Shown here piece after piece: positions 1-6,866 of a stretch of 38,962 nucleotides of DNA. How positions within the stretch are numbered: position 1 is the first letter of the stretch; every line of letters begins with the position of its first letter. The notes under the pieces are model-generated. The model saw nothing but the letters and a program-made list of their open reading frames with translations. It made no database searches and had not been told where the DNA came from. The translations under genes and the position numbers were made by a program. This stretch comes from JAEZHK01 sp040768845. GTDB taxonomy: Bacteria > Bacillota > Clostridia > Christensenellales > Aristaeellaceae. The stretch is from NCBI GenBank assembly GCA_040768845.1, contig JAXGME010000013.1:1-38962 (forward strand), in the 5' to 3' direction.

Positions 1-484
1 CGCGGTCGTAAAAGCCCTCGCCTTCGCCAAAGGCGCAGGGCTCCACGTAGCCCTGGCACTCCCGCGCGCCCAGAAAGATGTCCCGCCGGCCGCCGCGCTC
101 AATCATGCGCCGGGCGATGCTGTGGTGCTTGTGCTCGTCCCGGTCCCCGGCCATCTCCGGCCGGTGTTCGTTCCACACGAAGTGGGCCCGCACCTGGTAG
201 CGCACGTCCTTGAGGTAGGTGTAAACCGACAGCGTGTTGCCCGGGCCCTTGTAGTTGATGGGGCGGATGTTCTTGGCCTCGGTGCGGATGGGGTTCATCA
301 CCCGGACCTCGTCGATGATCCACAAAAGGGTTGGCTTCCAGTACACGCTCTCCACAATGCCCTTCAGCGCCTGATAGGTCGGCACCTGATAGGAGAACTT
401 CTCTCCGCCCAAGCGCGTCACCGGGTCACTGAACAGCGCGTACCGGCCGTGGACCACGAATTCCACCTGATTGCGAACCTTCAA
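1..484 (-). CDS. cas5c: Cas5 of type I-C (Cas5c/Cas5d), C-terminus cut off by window edge
   Basis: CRISPR-associated RAMP protein. In type I-C systems Cas5 both cuts the pre-crRNA and joins the Cascade effector. The 161 visible codons closely follow Cas5d from Bacillus halodurans as I recall it: a GGEK turn near residues 26-29, VPTYQALKG at 34-42, YWKP at 48-51, then GGRRDIFLGARECQGYV. The tyrosine and Lys-His pair reported as catalytic in that protein appear conserved here (Y48, K119, H120), so pre-crRNA processing is probably intact. The start is the TTG at 484-482: there is no in-frame ATG, and a GGGAGG site sits 8 bases upstream, just after the cas3 stop. The gene follows cas3 by 14 bases on the same strand, the type I-C order. 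The rest of the protein and the remaining cas genes lie left of base 1. Confidence 0.93.
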   Translation of the reverse strand, partial: MKVRNQVEFVVHGRYALFSDPVTRLGGEKFSYQVPTYQALKGIVESVYWKPTLLWIIDEVRVMNPIRTEAKNIRPINYKGPGNTLSVYTYLKDVRYQVRAHFVWNEHRPEMAGDRDEHKHHSIARRMIERGGRRDIFLGARECQGYVEPCAFGEGEGFYDR

Positions 485-498
485 TTGACCACCTCCCG

Positions 499-2832
499 TC
501 AGTTGTAGAGAAATTCCAGCGCCCCGGGCTCGAGACGCAGGCCGGTCGTCTGATCGTAGAACGCCTTTTTCAGCGCCATCGCGCCGGTTTCGCCGACGGC
601 TGCCAGCGCGCCCAGCGCTTCCAGCTTTTGAAAGGTCTGCCGGAACACGCTGACGCTGAAGCGCTGCGCTCGGCGCATCAGCAGGATCTCGTCCTTCATG
701 CCGTGCCGGCCCGCGAGGTTCAGGATGATCTCCTCGCCCTCGCCGTAGGGCACGAGAATGCCGGTGGTGGCCTCGTCGATTGCGTGAAAGGCCCCGCCCG
801 CGGTGCGGAAGCTCTGGGCCAGGTACAGCCATTCGAGGGGGTTTTGCTTTTTCCCCGCGGCGGCGAGGCGGCACGCATTGTTCTGCGACAGCATGTCGGC
901 CAGGGTGGACACCCACCCGCCGCGCGCGTAGGGGAAGGGGAGGTCCGGTTTGAAGTCCTCCCGCTCCTTTTTAAAGTAATGATCCATAATATCCGGGCTG
1001 CCCAGATCGGCGGGGCGCGCCGCCAGGTGGTCCAGGATCTCGTCGCTGATCTTCTGGCCCATCCGGACCTCCCAGAGCCGGGACAGCGATTCTCCGGCAA
1101 GCCGCCAGATGTAGACCGTGCCGCGGTCCGCCTCCCCGTTCCGGTTGCAGCGCCCGCCCGCCTGAATGATGCTGGGCAGGCCCGCCAGAGAGCGCACCAC
1201 CGCGGGAAAGCTGATGTTGACGCCCGCCTCGATCAGCGCCGTGGAGACGAGGAACACCCGCTGCCCGCCGTCAAGGCGCGCCTTGACGTCCCGGAGCACC
1301 GCCCGGCGGTGCTCCGGGCACATGAAGGTGCTCAGGTGGGCGCAGGTCACGCCGGCGCCCGCGGCCCGGCGCACCCGGTCGTAGAGGGATTGGGCCTCGG
1401 CCTTGGTGTTGACCACCGCCAGCAGCGAGCGGTGGGCGTTAAGGAGCGACAAAAGGCCCTCCGCGGCCTGGTCGTCGTCCCGCGCGCGCCTCGACTCGTC
1501 GACGTACTCGACCCGCCGGAGGTCGCGAAAGAGCTTTGGCACGTCCGCCACGAGGTCCCGGCCGGGCAGGTCCAGCTGCGGCTGTGTCGCGGTCATGATG
1601 AGGGCCGTGCAGCCGCAGTACGACGCAAGAAAGCGCACCGCCCGCTCAAAGAGCACGGTACACTTTTTGGGCAGCGCCTGCACTTCATCAAAGAGGATCA
1701 CGGCGTCCGTCAGCGCGCGCAATCGGCGGGCGTCGGTGTTCTCCTTCCGGTAGAATGCGTTCAGGAACTGCACCATGGAGGTGAGGATGATGCCTTCATC
1801 CCACCGCTCGGTCAGCCGCCGGTGGGCGGTGTACTCGGCCTCGCTGTCCCGCGTCACGCCGCTGTGGTGCTCCAGTACGGGGTAGCCGTCCAGGGCCGCG
1901 ATGATCTCGTCGGCGTTCTGGTCCAGAATGGTGTTGAAGGGGATCACGTACAGGATGCGTCGGAGGCCGTGCCGGGCGGCGTGGGCCAGCGCAAAGCGCA
2001 GGCTGGCCAGCGTCTTGCCGCCGCCGGTGGGGACGGTCAGCTGGAATACGCCCCGGGGCTGCCGCGCCCCCAGAAGGCAGGCGCGGGAGACGTCCATGCG
2101 AATAGCCGCGAGGGGCGCGCCCTTGGGAAACCGGTCGAGATGGGCTTCGAGCCGGCCCAGGAGGGCGGCCCAGTCCGGCGGATTGTCCTCGGGGGGCGGA
2201 AGGGCATCCTCGCCCCGCTCAAAGGCGGCGGAATTCCAGCGGTCGGCATCCACCAACGCGCTGAGGATCAGGCGGGCGGCAAGGCCCATCTCAAAGTGCG
2301 TCACGCGCCGGTCGGGTTTTTGGAAAAAGGCGCGCATCTCCGCGCAGGCCGCGTCAAACAGGGCATCCAGACGGTCCGCGTCCGCGACTTCCCGGAGGAA
2401 GTTTTCCGCGGCTTCGCCGCAGTGGAGCTCTTCCCGCTTCGCCTGCTCGAGGATCGGAAGAAACCGGGAGTCGCCGTCCTCGTCCAGGCAGTCCGGGAGC
2501 CCCGCGTGGTGGCCGTAGACGGCCATGGCGACAATCTGGGCCGTAATCTTCCGCCAGGCGCTTCCCCCGTACCAGCGATCATAGGCGAAGACCGCGCCGG
2601 CTGCCGCGTGGGAGGGGCCGGGGGTCTTTTCGTCCGGATGGGCCGCCGCCCACAGAAGAAAGGCCTGCCAGGGCGCGGTCGCCTTGCCCATATCGTGCAA
2701 AAGCGCCGCGAGGCGGCCCGCTTGCTCGAGCCCCACCGGCCGGAGCGCCGCGCCGGCCAGGGTTTCCACAGCGAAAATGTGATCGGCAAGGCATTGCCGC
2801 TCGCCGTCGGAAAGGCGGATGCGCGCATACAT
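499..2832 (-). CDS. cas3: CRISPR-associated helicase-nuclease Cas3 (HD domain N-terminal), type I-C
   Basis: Interference nuclease-helicase recruited by Cascade to shred target DNA. The 777-residue protein has the usual fused layout. An HD nuclease domain comes first (H18, LLHDMGK with H46-D47, SH at 74-75, GHH at 107-109). A superfamily 2 helicase follows: Walker A PTGGGKT at 268-274, DEVQ box at 382-385, TATQ at 414-417, and a late QAGGRCNRNG motif VI. Every expected catalytic motif is present and the frame is unbroken, so the gene looks functional. The ATG at 2832 has an AAGGGGG site about nine bases upstream and an AT-rich promoter region beyond it. It is the first gene of the operon, with cas5c right after it. 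No CRISPR repeat is visible in the upstream spacer, so the array is presumably beyond cas1-cas2, outside the window. Confidence 0.96.
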   Translation of the reverse strand: MYARIRLSDGERQCLADHIFAVETLAGAALRPVGLEQAGRLAALLHDMGKATAPWQAFLLWAAAHPDEKTPGPSHAAAGAVFAYDRWYGGSAWRKITAQIVAMAVYGHHAGLPDCLDEDGDSRFLPILEQAKREELHCGEAAENFLREVADADRLDALFDAACAEMRAFFQKPDRRVTHFEMGLAARLILSALVDADRWNSAAFERGEDALPPPEDNPPDWAALLGRLEAHLDRFPKGAPLAAIRMDVSRACLLGARQPRGVFQLTVPTGGGKTLASLRFALAHAARHGLRRILYVIPFNTILDQNADEIIAALDGYPVLEHHSGVTRDSEAEYTAHRRLTERWDEGIILTSMVQFLNAFYRKENTDARRLRALTDAVILFDEVQALPKKCTVLFERAVRFLASYCGCTALIMTATQPQLDLPGRDLVADVPKLFRDLRRVEYVDESRRARDDDQAAEGLLSLLNAHRSLLAVVNTKAEAQSLYDRVRRAAGAGVTCAHLSTFMCPEHRRAVLRDVKARLDGGQRVFLVSTALIEAGVNISFPAVVRSLAGLPSIIQAGGRCNRNGEADRGTVYIWRLAGESLSRLWEVRMGQKISDEILDHLAARPADLGSPDIMDHYFKKEREDFKPDLPFPYARGGWVSTLADMLSQNNACRLAAAGKKQNPLEWLYLAQSFRTAGGAFHAIDEATTGILVPYGEGEEIILNLAGRHGMKDEILLMRRAQRFSVSVFRQTFQKLEALGALAAVGETGAMALKKAFYDQTTGLRLEPGALEFLYN

Positions 2833-2868
2833 GCTGCGCCGCCCCCTTTGGTTTTATACGGATGATTA

Positions 2869-2896
2869 AGTATAACGAAATAATGGGTAAAAGCAA
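2869..2896 (-). promoter_or_regulatory. Promoter of the cas operon
   Basis: On the minus strand, TTGCTT (2896-2891) and TATACT (2874-2869) are 16 bases apart, in the only clearly AT-rich spacer near cas3. The predicted transcript starts about 30 bases before the cas3 ATG. Confidence 0.55.
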
Positions 2897-2963
2897 TGCT
2901 AAAACGGCGAATTCTGCCAAAAAAAGGCACAGAATAATTCTTATAGGACACATTAGAGGGAAG

Positions 2964-2995
2964 GCCTGGCGGCACGGCTCAGTCCGCCGCCAGGC
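2964..2995 (-). terminator. Hairpin at the 3' end of the hexosamine kinase gene
   Basis: A 10-bp inverted repeat (2964-2973 with 2986-2995) surrounds the stop codon of the kinase gene. Reading leftward it is followed by CCTTCCCTC and not by a real U-run, so it is a weak terminator or a 3'-end stabiliser. Confidence 0.35.
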
Positions 2996-4085
2996 GCGAC
3001 GCAAATTCCATCATTTGATCATACTTTGCTTCGATGTCGGTGAGCAGCTTCATCTGCGCGCGGGCGCGGATGAGGTTGTGCTCCGGGGCGTTGACCTTGA
3101 AGTACAAATCGCCGTCGATATAGTCGGTGAGAAAGCGCATGGCCAGCTCGCAGGTCATCACCCTGGCGCCCAGCGGCATGAGGGTCAGTTCCTCCCGGGT
3201 CAAAAAGCCCTTTGTCTCCTGAAAGAAGCCGCGCGTGAACAGCTCGAACATCTCCATGTTCAGCGATATCCTGTTTGTATCCGGCTCGTCCTCCGCGGCG
3301 GTGGACGCGCCAAAGCGGATCGCGTCGCCGTAGTCGTACAGGGAGGAGCCGGGCATCACCGTGTCCAGGTCGATCACGCAGATGGCCTCGCCCGTCCGGT
3401 CGTCGATCATGACGTTGTTGACCTTGGTGTCGTTGTGGGTGACGCGCACCGGCAGCGCGCCGTCGGCGAGCTTTTTGACGATCTGCCCCATCATCCTTCG
3501 GCGCTCAAAGAAGAATTCGATCTCGTCCTCCAGCTCGGCCACCCGCCCGGCGCGGTCGTCCGCCACGGACTGGACAAAGGCATAAAAGCGCCGCATGGTG
3601 TTGTGAAAGTTGGGAATGGTTTCGAAAAGCTCCCCGGCGGGAAAGTCAAACAGCCGCCGCTGGAACATGCCAAAGCCGCGCCCGGCCTCAAAGAACTGGC
3701 GCGGCGCGCGCACCCGGTCGTAGGCGGTGGCGTTTTCGATGAAATGATAGGCGCGCCAGAAGCCGCCCTCGCTGTCCTGAAACAGCGTGCCGCCGGAGCG
3801 CAGGGCGACCAGCTCCAGCACGTGGCGCTTGGGGTCCATGCCCTCGGCTTCAAGGCGCTCGCGCAGGTGCCCCGTCACCCGTTCGATGTTGCGCATCACC
3901 CTGTCGGGCGCCTTGAACACGTAGGAATTGATGTGCTGCAGCGTGTAGTGCCGCTCGCGACCCCGGTCCAGGTAGACCAGGTGATAGGTGTTGTTGATGT
4001 TGCCGGAGTGCAGCTCCTCCGCGGACAGGTATCTGCCCGCGAAGCTGAACTCCGGCAGCACGTGCTTGATGTCGTTGTACACCAT
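2979..4085 (-). CDS. nahK: N-acetylhexosamine 1-kinase (NahK) family phosphotransferase
   Basis: Aminoglycoside-phosphotransferase-fold kinase. Family members phosphorylate GlcNAc or GalNAc at C1 with ATP, feeding hexosamine salvage to UDP-sugars. At 368 residues it matches the family length. It closely follows the Bifidobacterium NahK sequence as I remember it: VTHNDTK with catalytic D219, NNVMID, then VIDLDTVMPGS carrying the metal-binding D241. The DYGDAIRFGAST segment and a late MRFLTDYIDGD segment also fit. The ATG at 4085 lies one base after the metY stop, as TAACATG. No Shine-Dalgarno stands before it, so translation probably depends on ribosomes ending metY. The partner is odd, because nahK usually sits with lacto-N-biose or mucin-sugar genes. 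Two secreted NagZ-like GH3 enzymes in this window could supply GlcNAc (inference). The exact sugar is not determined. Confidence 0.85.
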   Translation of the reverse strand: MVYNDIKHVLPEFSFAGRYLSAEELHSGNINNTYHLVYLDRGRERHYTLQHINSYVFKAPDRVMRNIERVTGHLRERLEAEGMDPKRHVLELVALRSGGTLFQDSEGGFWRAYHFIENATAYDRVRAPRQFFEAGRGFGMFQRRLFDFPAGELFETIPNFHNTMRRFYAFVQSVADDRAGRVAELEDEIEFFFERRRMMGQIVKKLADGALPVRVTHNDTKVNNVMIDDRTGEAICVIDLDTVMPGSSLYDYGDAIRFGASTAAEDEPDTNRISLNMEMFELFTRGFFQETKGFLTREELTLMPLGARVMTCELAMRFLTDYIDGDLYFKVNAPEHNLIRARAQMKLLTDIEAKYDQMMEFASRLAAD

Positions 4086-4086
4086 G

Positions 4087-5373
4087 TTATTGCCGCGAGG
4101 CGGCCAGCGCCGCTTCGAGGTCCTCGATCAGGTCGTCCACGTCCTCCAGCCCCACCGACACGCGGATCAGGTCCGCGGGCACGCCGGCCAGGCGCAGTTC
4201 CTCCTCGTTCAGCTGGCCGTGGGTGGTGGAGGCGGGGTGGATGATGAGGGATTTCGCGTCGGCCACGTTGGCGAGGTTGGAGAAGATGGTCAGCGCGTCG
4301 ATGAAGCGGACGCCCGCGTCATAGCCGCCCCGGATGCCGAAGGTCAGGATGCCGCCCGCGCCCAGCGGCATGTATTTTTTCATCCGCTCGTGATACCGGT
4401 CATCCTCAAGGCCCGGGTAGCCGACCCAGGCCACCGACGGATGCCCCGCCAGAAAGCGCGCAATTTTCTCCGCGCTGCGGCAGTGCCGCTCCATCCGGAG
4501 CGACAGCGTTTCCAGGCCGTTCAAAAGCAAAAAGGCGTTAAAGGGGCTCATGCAGGCGCCCACGTCCCGCAGGCCCTGCACCCGGGCCTTGGTGGCAAAG
4601 GGCGCGGGCACGTCGGCGTAGACGATGCCGTGGTAGCTGTCGTCCGGCTGGTTGAAGTCGGCAAAGCGGGGGTTGCCCTTCCATTGGAAGGTGCCCAGGT
4701 CCACCAGCGCGCCGCCCATGGCGGTGCCGTGGCCGCCCACGTACTTGGTCAGGGAATGCACGACGATGTCCGCGCCAAATTCCTTGGGCCGCAGCAGGTA
4801 CGGGGAGGTAAACGTGCCGTCCACGATCACCGGCAGGCCGTGGCGGTGGGCCAAATCGCACAGTTTTTCGATGTCCGGGATGTTCATGCCGGGGTTGCCG
4901 ATGGTTTCAAAGTAGAGCGCGCGGGTTTTTTCATTGATGGCGCCCTCGATGCCCTCGAAGTCCTCGGCGTCAAAAAGGCGCACCTGGATGCCGTAGCGGT
5001 CCGGCAGGCGTTTGGAGAACAGCGTAAACGTGCCGCCGTAGAGCGAGCGGACCGCGATGATTTCCTCCCCGGCCACCGCAAGGTTCTGGATGGCCGCCAT
5101 GATCGCCGCCATGCCGGAGGCAAACGCCAGCCCCGCCGCGCCGCCCTCGAGGGCCGCGAGGCGCTTTTCCAGCACGTCTGTCGTGGGGTTCATGATGCGG
5201 GTGTAAATGTTCCCTTCCTTGCGCAGCGCAAAGACCTCCGCCGCGTCGGCGACGCTGTCAAAGGTATAGGCGGTGGTCATGTAGATCGGGACGGCGCGGG
5301 ACTTGGTGGAAGGGTCCGGGTTCTGTCCGGCGTGGGCCTGGAGCGTGTCAAAGCGCGGGTTCTTCAGCGACAT
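4087..5373 (-). CDS. metY: O-acetylhomoserine aminocarboxypropyltransferase / sulfhydrylase
   Basis: PLP enzyme of the Cys/Met metabolism family. It joins O-acetylhomoserine with sulfide to give homocysteine, the direct sulfhydrylation route to methionine. The 428-residue length is that of MetY; cystathionine gamma-synthases are shorter. Visible signatures are YTRIMNPT at 57-64, ASGMAA at 85-90, VDGTFTSPYLLRP, and the PLP lysine in HSLTKYVGGHG (K210). The start is the ATG at 5373, which has a GGGGAAG site 6-7 bases upstream. In-frame sequence farther upstream belongs to the divergent transporter gene. A TTGTCA-N17-TATAAT promoter precedes it. The kinase gene follows after a single base, so the two form an operon. 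No SAM-binding riboswitch fits in the short leader. A metNIQ methionine importer lies 24 kb away. Confidence 0.93.
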   Translation of the reverse strand: MSLKNPRFDTLQAHAGQNPDPSTKSRAVPIYMTTAYTFDSVADAAEVFALRKEGNIYTRIMNPTTDVLEKRLAALEGGAAGLAFASGMAAIMAAIQNLAVAGEEIIAVRSLYGGTFTLFSKRLPDRYGIQVRLFDAEDFEGIEGAINEKTRALYFETIGNPGMNIPDIEKLCDLAHRHGLPVIVDGTFTSPYLLRPKEFGADIVVHSLTKYVGGHGTAMGGALVDLGTFQWKGNPRFADFNQPDDSYHGIVYADVPAPFATKARVQGLRDVGACMSPFNAFLLLNGLETLSLRMERHCRSAEKIARFLAGHPSVAWVGYPGLEDDRYHERMKKYMPLGAGGILTFGIRGGYDAGVRFIDALTIFSNLANVADAKSLIIHPASTTHGQLNEEELRLAGVPADLIRVSVGLEDVDDLIEDLEAALAASRQ

Positions 5374-5403
5374 ATGAACTTCCCCTTTCGCGGCGTTACC
5401 GGC

Positions 5404-5432
5404 ATTATACCAAATCCCGCCACGCTTGACAA
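5404..5432 (-). promoter_or_regulatory. Promoter of metY-nahK
   Basis: On the minus strand, TTGTCA (5432-5427) and TATAAT (5409-5404) are 17 bases apart. Its -35 box overlaps the -35 box of the divergent transporter promoter by five bases. Confidence 0.8.
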
Positions 5433-5454
5433 CGCGGGAAGGCGGACTTATAAT
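5426..5454 (+). promoter_or_regulatory. Promoter of the cation diffusion facilitator gene
   Basis: Perfect consensus: TTGACA (5426-5431), 17-base spacer, TATAAT (5449-5454). The predicted start near 5461 gives a 60-base leader to the TTG at 5521. The site is back to back with the metY promoter. Confidence 0.85.
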
Positions 5455-5520
5455 CAAAGCCATTTCATATCCTTTTTTATGGAAAGAAAAACCGGCGGAG
5501 GAGCGGGGAGGCGGGCGCGC

Positions 5521-6693
5521 TTGATCGATTTTTTGCTGAACCGGCTGGCGCCGGGCTGGCGGGCGCCGGGAAACGCCGCCGCCCGGGCCCGGGTGGGCGT
5601 GGCCGCGGGGGGGATGGGCATCGCGCTGAACCTCTTGCTGTTTGCCGCGAAGCTGGCCGTCGGCCTCCTGTCCGGTTCGGTGGCGATCCTGTCCGACGCG
5701 TTCAACAACATCTCCGACACCGGCTCGTCGCTGGTGGCGCTGATCGGCATGCGCCTGGCCGCCCGCCGGCCCGACCGCGAGCACCCCTTCGGCCACGGCC
5801 GTGCCGAGTACGTCAGCGCGCTGATCGTGGCGATGATGATCCTGCTGGTGGCCCTTGAGCTAGTAAAGGCGTCCGTCGAAAAGCTGATCGCGCCCGAGGC
5901 GGTGTCGGTCAGCCCGGCGGTGCTGGCGGTGTTGGCGGCCTCCGTGGTGGTCAAGCTGGCGATGTTTGGCGCAAACCGGGCGCTGGCCCGGCGCATTGGC
6001 TCCAGCGTGCTCACCGCCGCCGCGGCCGACAGCCTGAACGACGCCGTCGTCACGTCGCTGATCCTGGCGGGGGCCTTTGCCGGCGCGCGCTTCGGCTGGA
6101 ATCTGGACGCGCCGGCGGGCATTCTGGTCTCCCTTTTCATCTTCTACGGCGGCATCCGGATTGCCCGGGAGGTGGTGTCGCTGCTCCTGGGCGGCAAGGC
6201 GGACCCGGCGCTCGAACGCGCCATTGCCGAGCGCGTGCTGGCGGCGGAGGGCATTTTGGGCGTGCATGACCTGATCGTGCACGACTACGGTCCCGGGCGG
6301 CAGATGGCCTCCGTGCACGCGGAGGTGGACGAGGCCGCCGGCGTTCGGAAAATTCACGAAGCCATCGACGCCGCCGAGCGCCGCATCCTGAAGGAGCTGG
6401 GTGTGCCGGTGGTGATCCACATGGACCCGGTGGCCGCCAATTGCGACGAAACCAACGCCGCCAGGGCGCGGATGGTGAAGCTGATCACCGACGTCAACCC
6501 CCGCTTCACGCTGCACGACTTCCGCGTGACGCGCAAGGGCGGGCATACCCGGGTGAGCTTTGACCTGGCGGTGCCCGGCGATATGCCCGAGGCGGAGCGG
6601 GCGCGGGCGCTGGAGGCGATCAAGCGCGCCGCAAAGGCCGAAGACCCCGGCTGCCGGCTGGTGGTGCAGGTTGACAGCCGCTACGACGCGTAG
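5521..6693 (+). CDS. Cation diffusion facilitator (CDF) family metal efflux transporter
   Basis: Inner-membrane proton-coupled exporter of divalent metals (Zn, Mn, Fe or Co class). The 390-residue protein carries the CDF signature near SVAILSDAFNNISD (D59 and D66), HPFGHGR at 88-94, and a second metal pair in AADSLNDA (D170, D174). A cytoplasmic C-terminal dimerisation domain and an extra ~90-residue tail follow, as in many clostridial CDFs. I chose TTG at 5521 because a GGGGAGG site stands nine bases before it and family proteins begin with this FL-x-x-R stretch. The ATG at 5479, in frame, lies only 18 bases from the predicted transcript start and has no ribosome site. Metal specificity cannot be read off. 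The last codons contain the promoter for the next gene. Confidence 0.9.
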   Translation: MIDFLLNRLAPGWRAPGNAAARARVGVAAGGMGIALNLLLFAAKLAVGLLSGSVAILSDAFNNISDTGSSLVALIGMRLAARRPDREHPFGHGRAEYVSALIVAMMILLVALELVKASVEKLIAPEAVSVSPAVLAVLAASVVVKLAMFGANRALARRIGSSVLTAAAADSLNDAVVTSLILAGAFAGARFGWNLDAPAGILVSLFIFYGGIRIAREVVSLLLGGKADPALERAIAERVLAAEGILGVHDLIVHDYGPGRQMASVHAEVDEAAGVRKIHEAIDAAERRILKELGVPVVIHMDPVAANCDETNAARARMVKLITDVNPRFTLHDFRVTRKGGHTRVSFDLAVPGDMPEAERARALEAIKRAAKAEDPGCRLVVQVDSRYDA

Positions 6694-6699
6694 TATAAT
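6671..6699 (+). promoter_or_regulatory. Consensus promoter of the ABC-F leader, inside the CDF gene end
   Basis: TTGACA (6671-6676), 17-base spacer, TATAAT (6694-6699): a perfect sigma-A match. The -35 box and spacer lie in the last codons of the transporter gene, and the -10 begins right after its TAG stop. The predicted start is near 6706, giving a ~160-base leader before the ABC-F ATG. Confidence 0.88.
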
Positions 6700-6735
6700 G
6701 CGGGTGAATTCGGGAAAGGACGGTATTTCGATCGG

Positions 6736-6753
6736 ATGAAGATTCGCGGCTGA
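6736..6753 (+). CDS. Candidate leader peptide MKIRG
   Basis: ATG AAG ATT CGC GGC TGA. Its stop codon is immediately followed by the left arm of hairpin H1, which is where a stalling ORF should sit. The nearest purine-rich site (AAAGGA, 6715-6720) is 15 bases away, farther than normal. A second frame opening with GTG at 6704 ends in TGA overlapping this ATG, so re-initiation is possible. Translation is unproven. Confidence 0.35.
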   Translation: MKIRG

Positions 6754-6835
6754 TTTCGACAGGCTTCGCGCCCGGTGGGCGCCATTTTGCGCTGTCGGAA
6801 TGAGTCGCGGGCTTTTCAGAAGCCTTTTGTCGCGA

Positions 6836-6866
6836 CCCTTCCGGCATGCGCCGGGAGGGCTTTTTT
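6836..6866 (+). terminator. Intrinsic terminator overlapping the ABC-F ribosome site
   Basis: A 10-bp stem, CCCTTCCGGC (6836-6845) with GCCGGGAGGG (6850-6859), has an ATGC loop, followed by C and six Ts directly before the ATG at 6867. The right arm contains the Shine-Dalgarno GGGAGG, so folding would block both transcription and translation of the gene. Confidence 0.85.

Larger units (their letters stand above)
6706..6866 (+). promoter_or_regulatory. Leader RNA with mutually exclusive terminator and antiterminator (attenuator)
   Basis: Three hairpins can form in series. H1 pairs 6754-6762 (TTTCGACAG) with 6792-6800, and contains an inner GCGCCC/GGGCGC stem (6768-6782). H2 pairs 6804-6809 with 6831-6836, with an inner GGCTT/AAGCC stem. 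The third is the terminator at 6836-6859. An alternative helix pairs 6794-6808 (GTCGGAATGAGTCGC) with 6832-6845 (GCGACCCTTCCGGC). It has 13 pairs, one bulge and one mismatch, and it consumes the right arm of H1, the left arm of H2 and the left arm of the terminator. A ribosome held on the short ORF at 6736-6753 would cover the left arm of H1 and favour this antiterminator. Such drug-sensing leaders are known upstream of ABC-F and other resistance genes in Firmicutes. The pairings are seen in the sequence; the response to drugs is inferred. Confidence 0.8.

Noticed and set aside
628..2865. A 745-codon plus-strand open frame across cas3.
   Set aside because: Shadow of cas3 in GC-rich DNA; the product has no domain pattern.
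2833..2978. CRISPR repeats or a leader next to cas3.
   Set aside because: The spacer is AT-rich but has no repeated unit; it reads as a promoter region.
3988..5478. An N-terminal extension of the CDF gene running through metY.
   Set aside because: It is antisense to metY and lies upstream of the consensus promoter at 5426-5454; family proteins start near the TTG at 5521.
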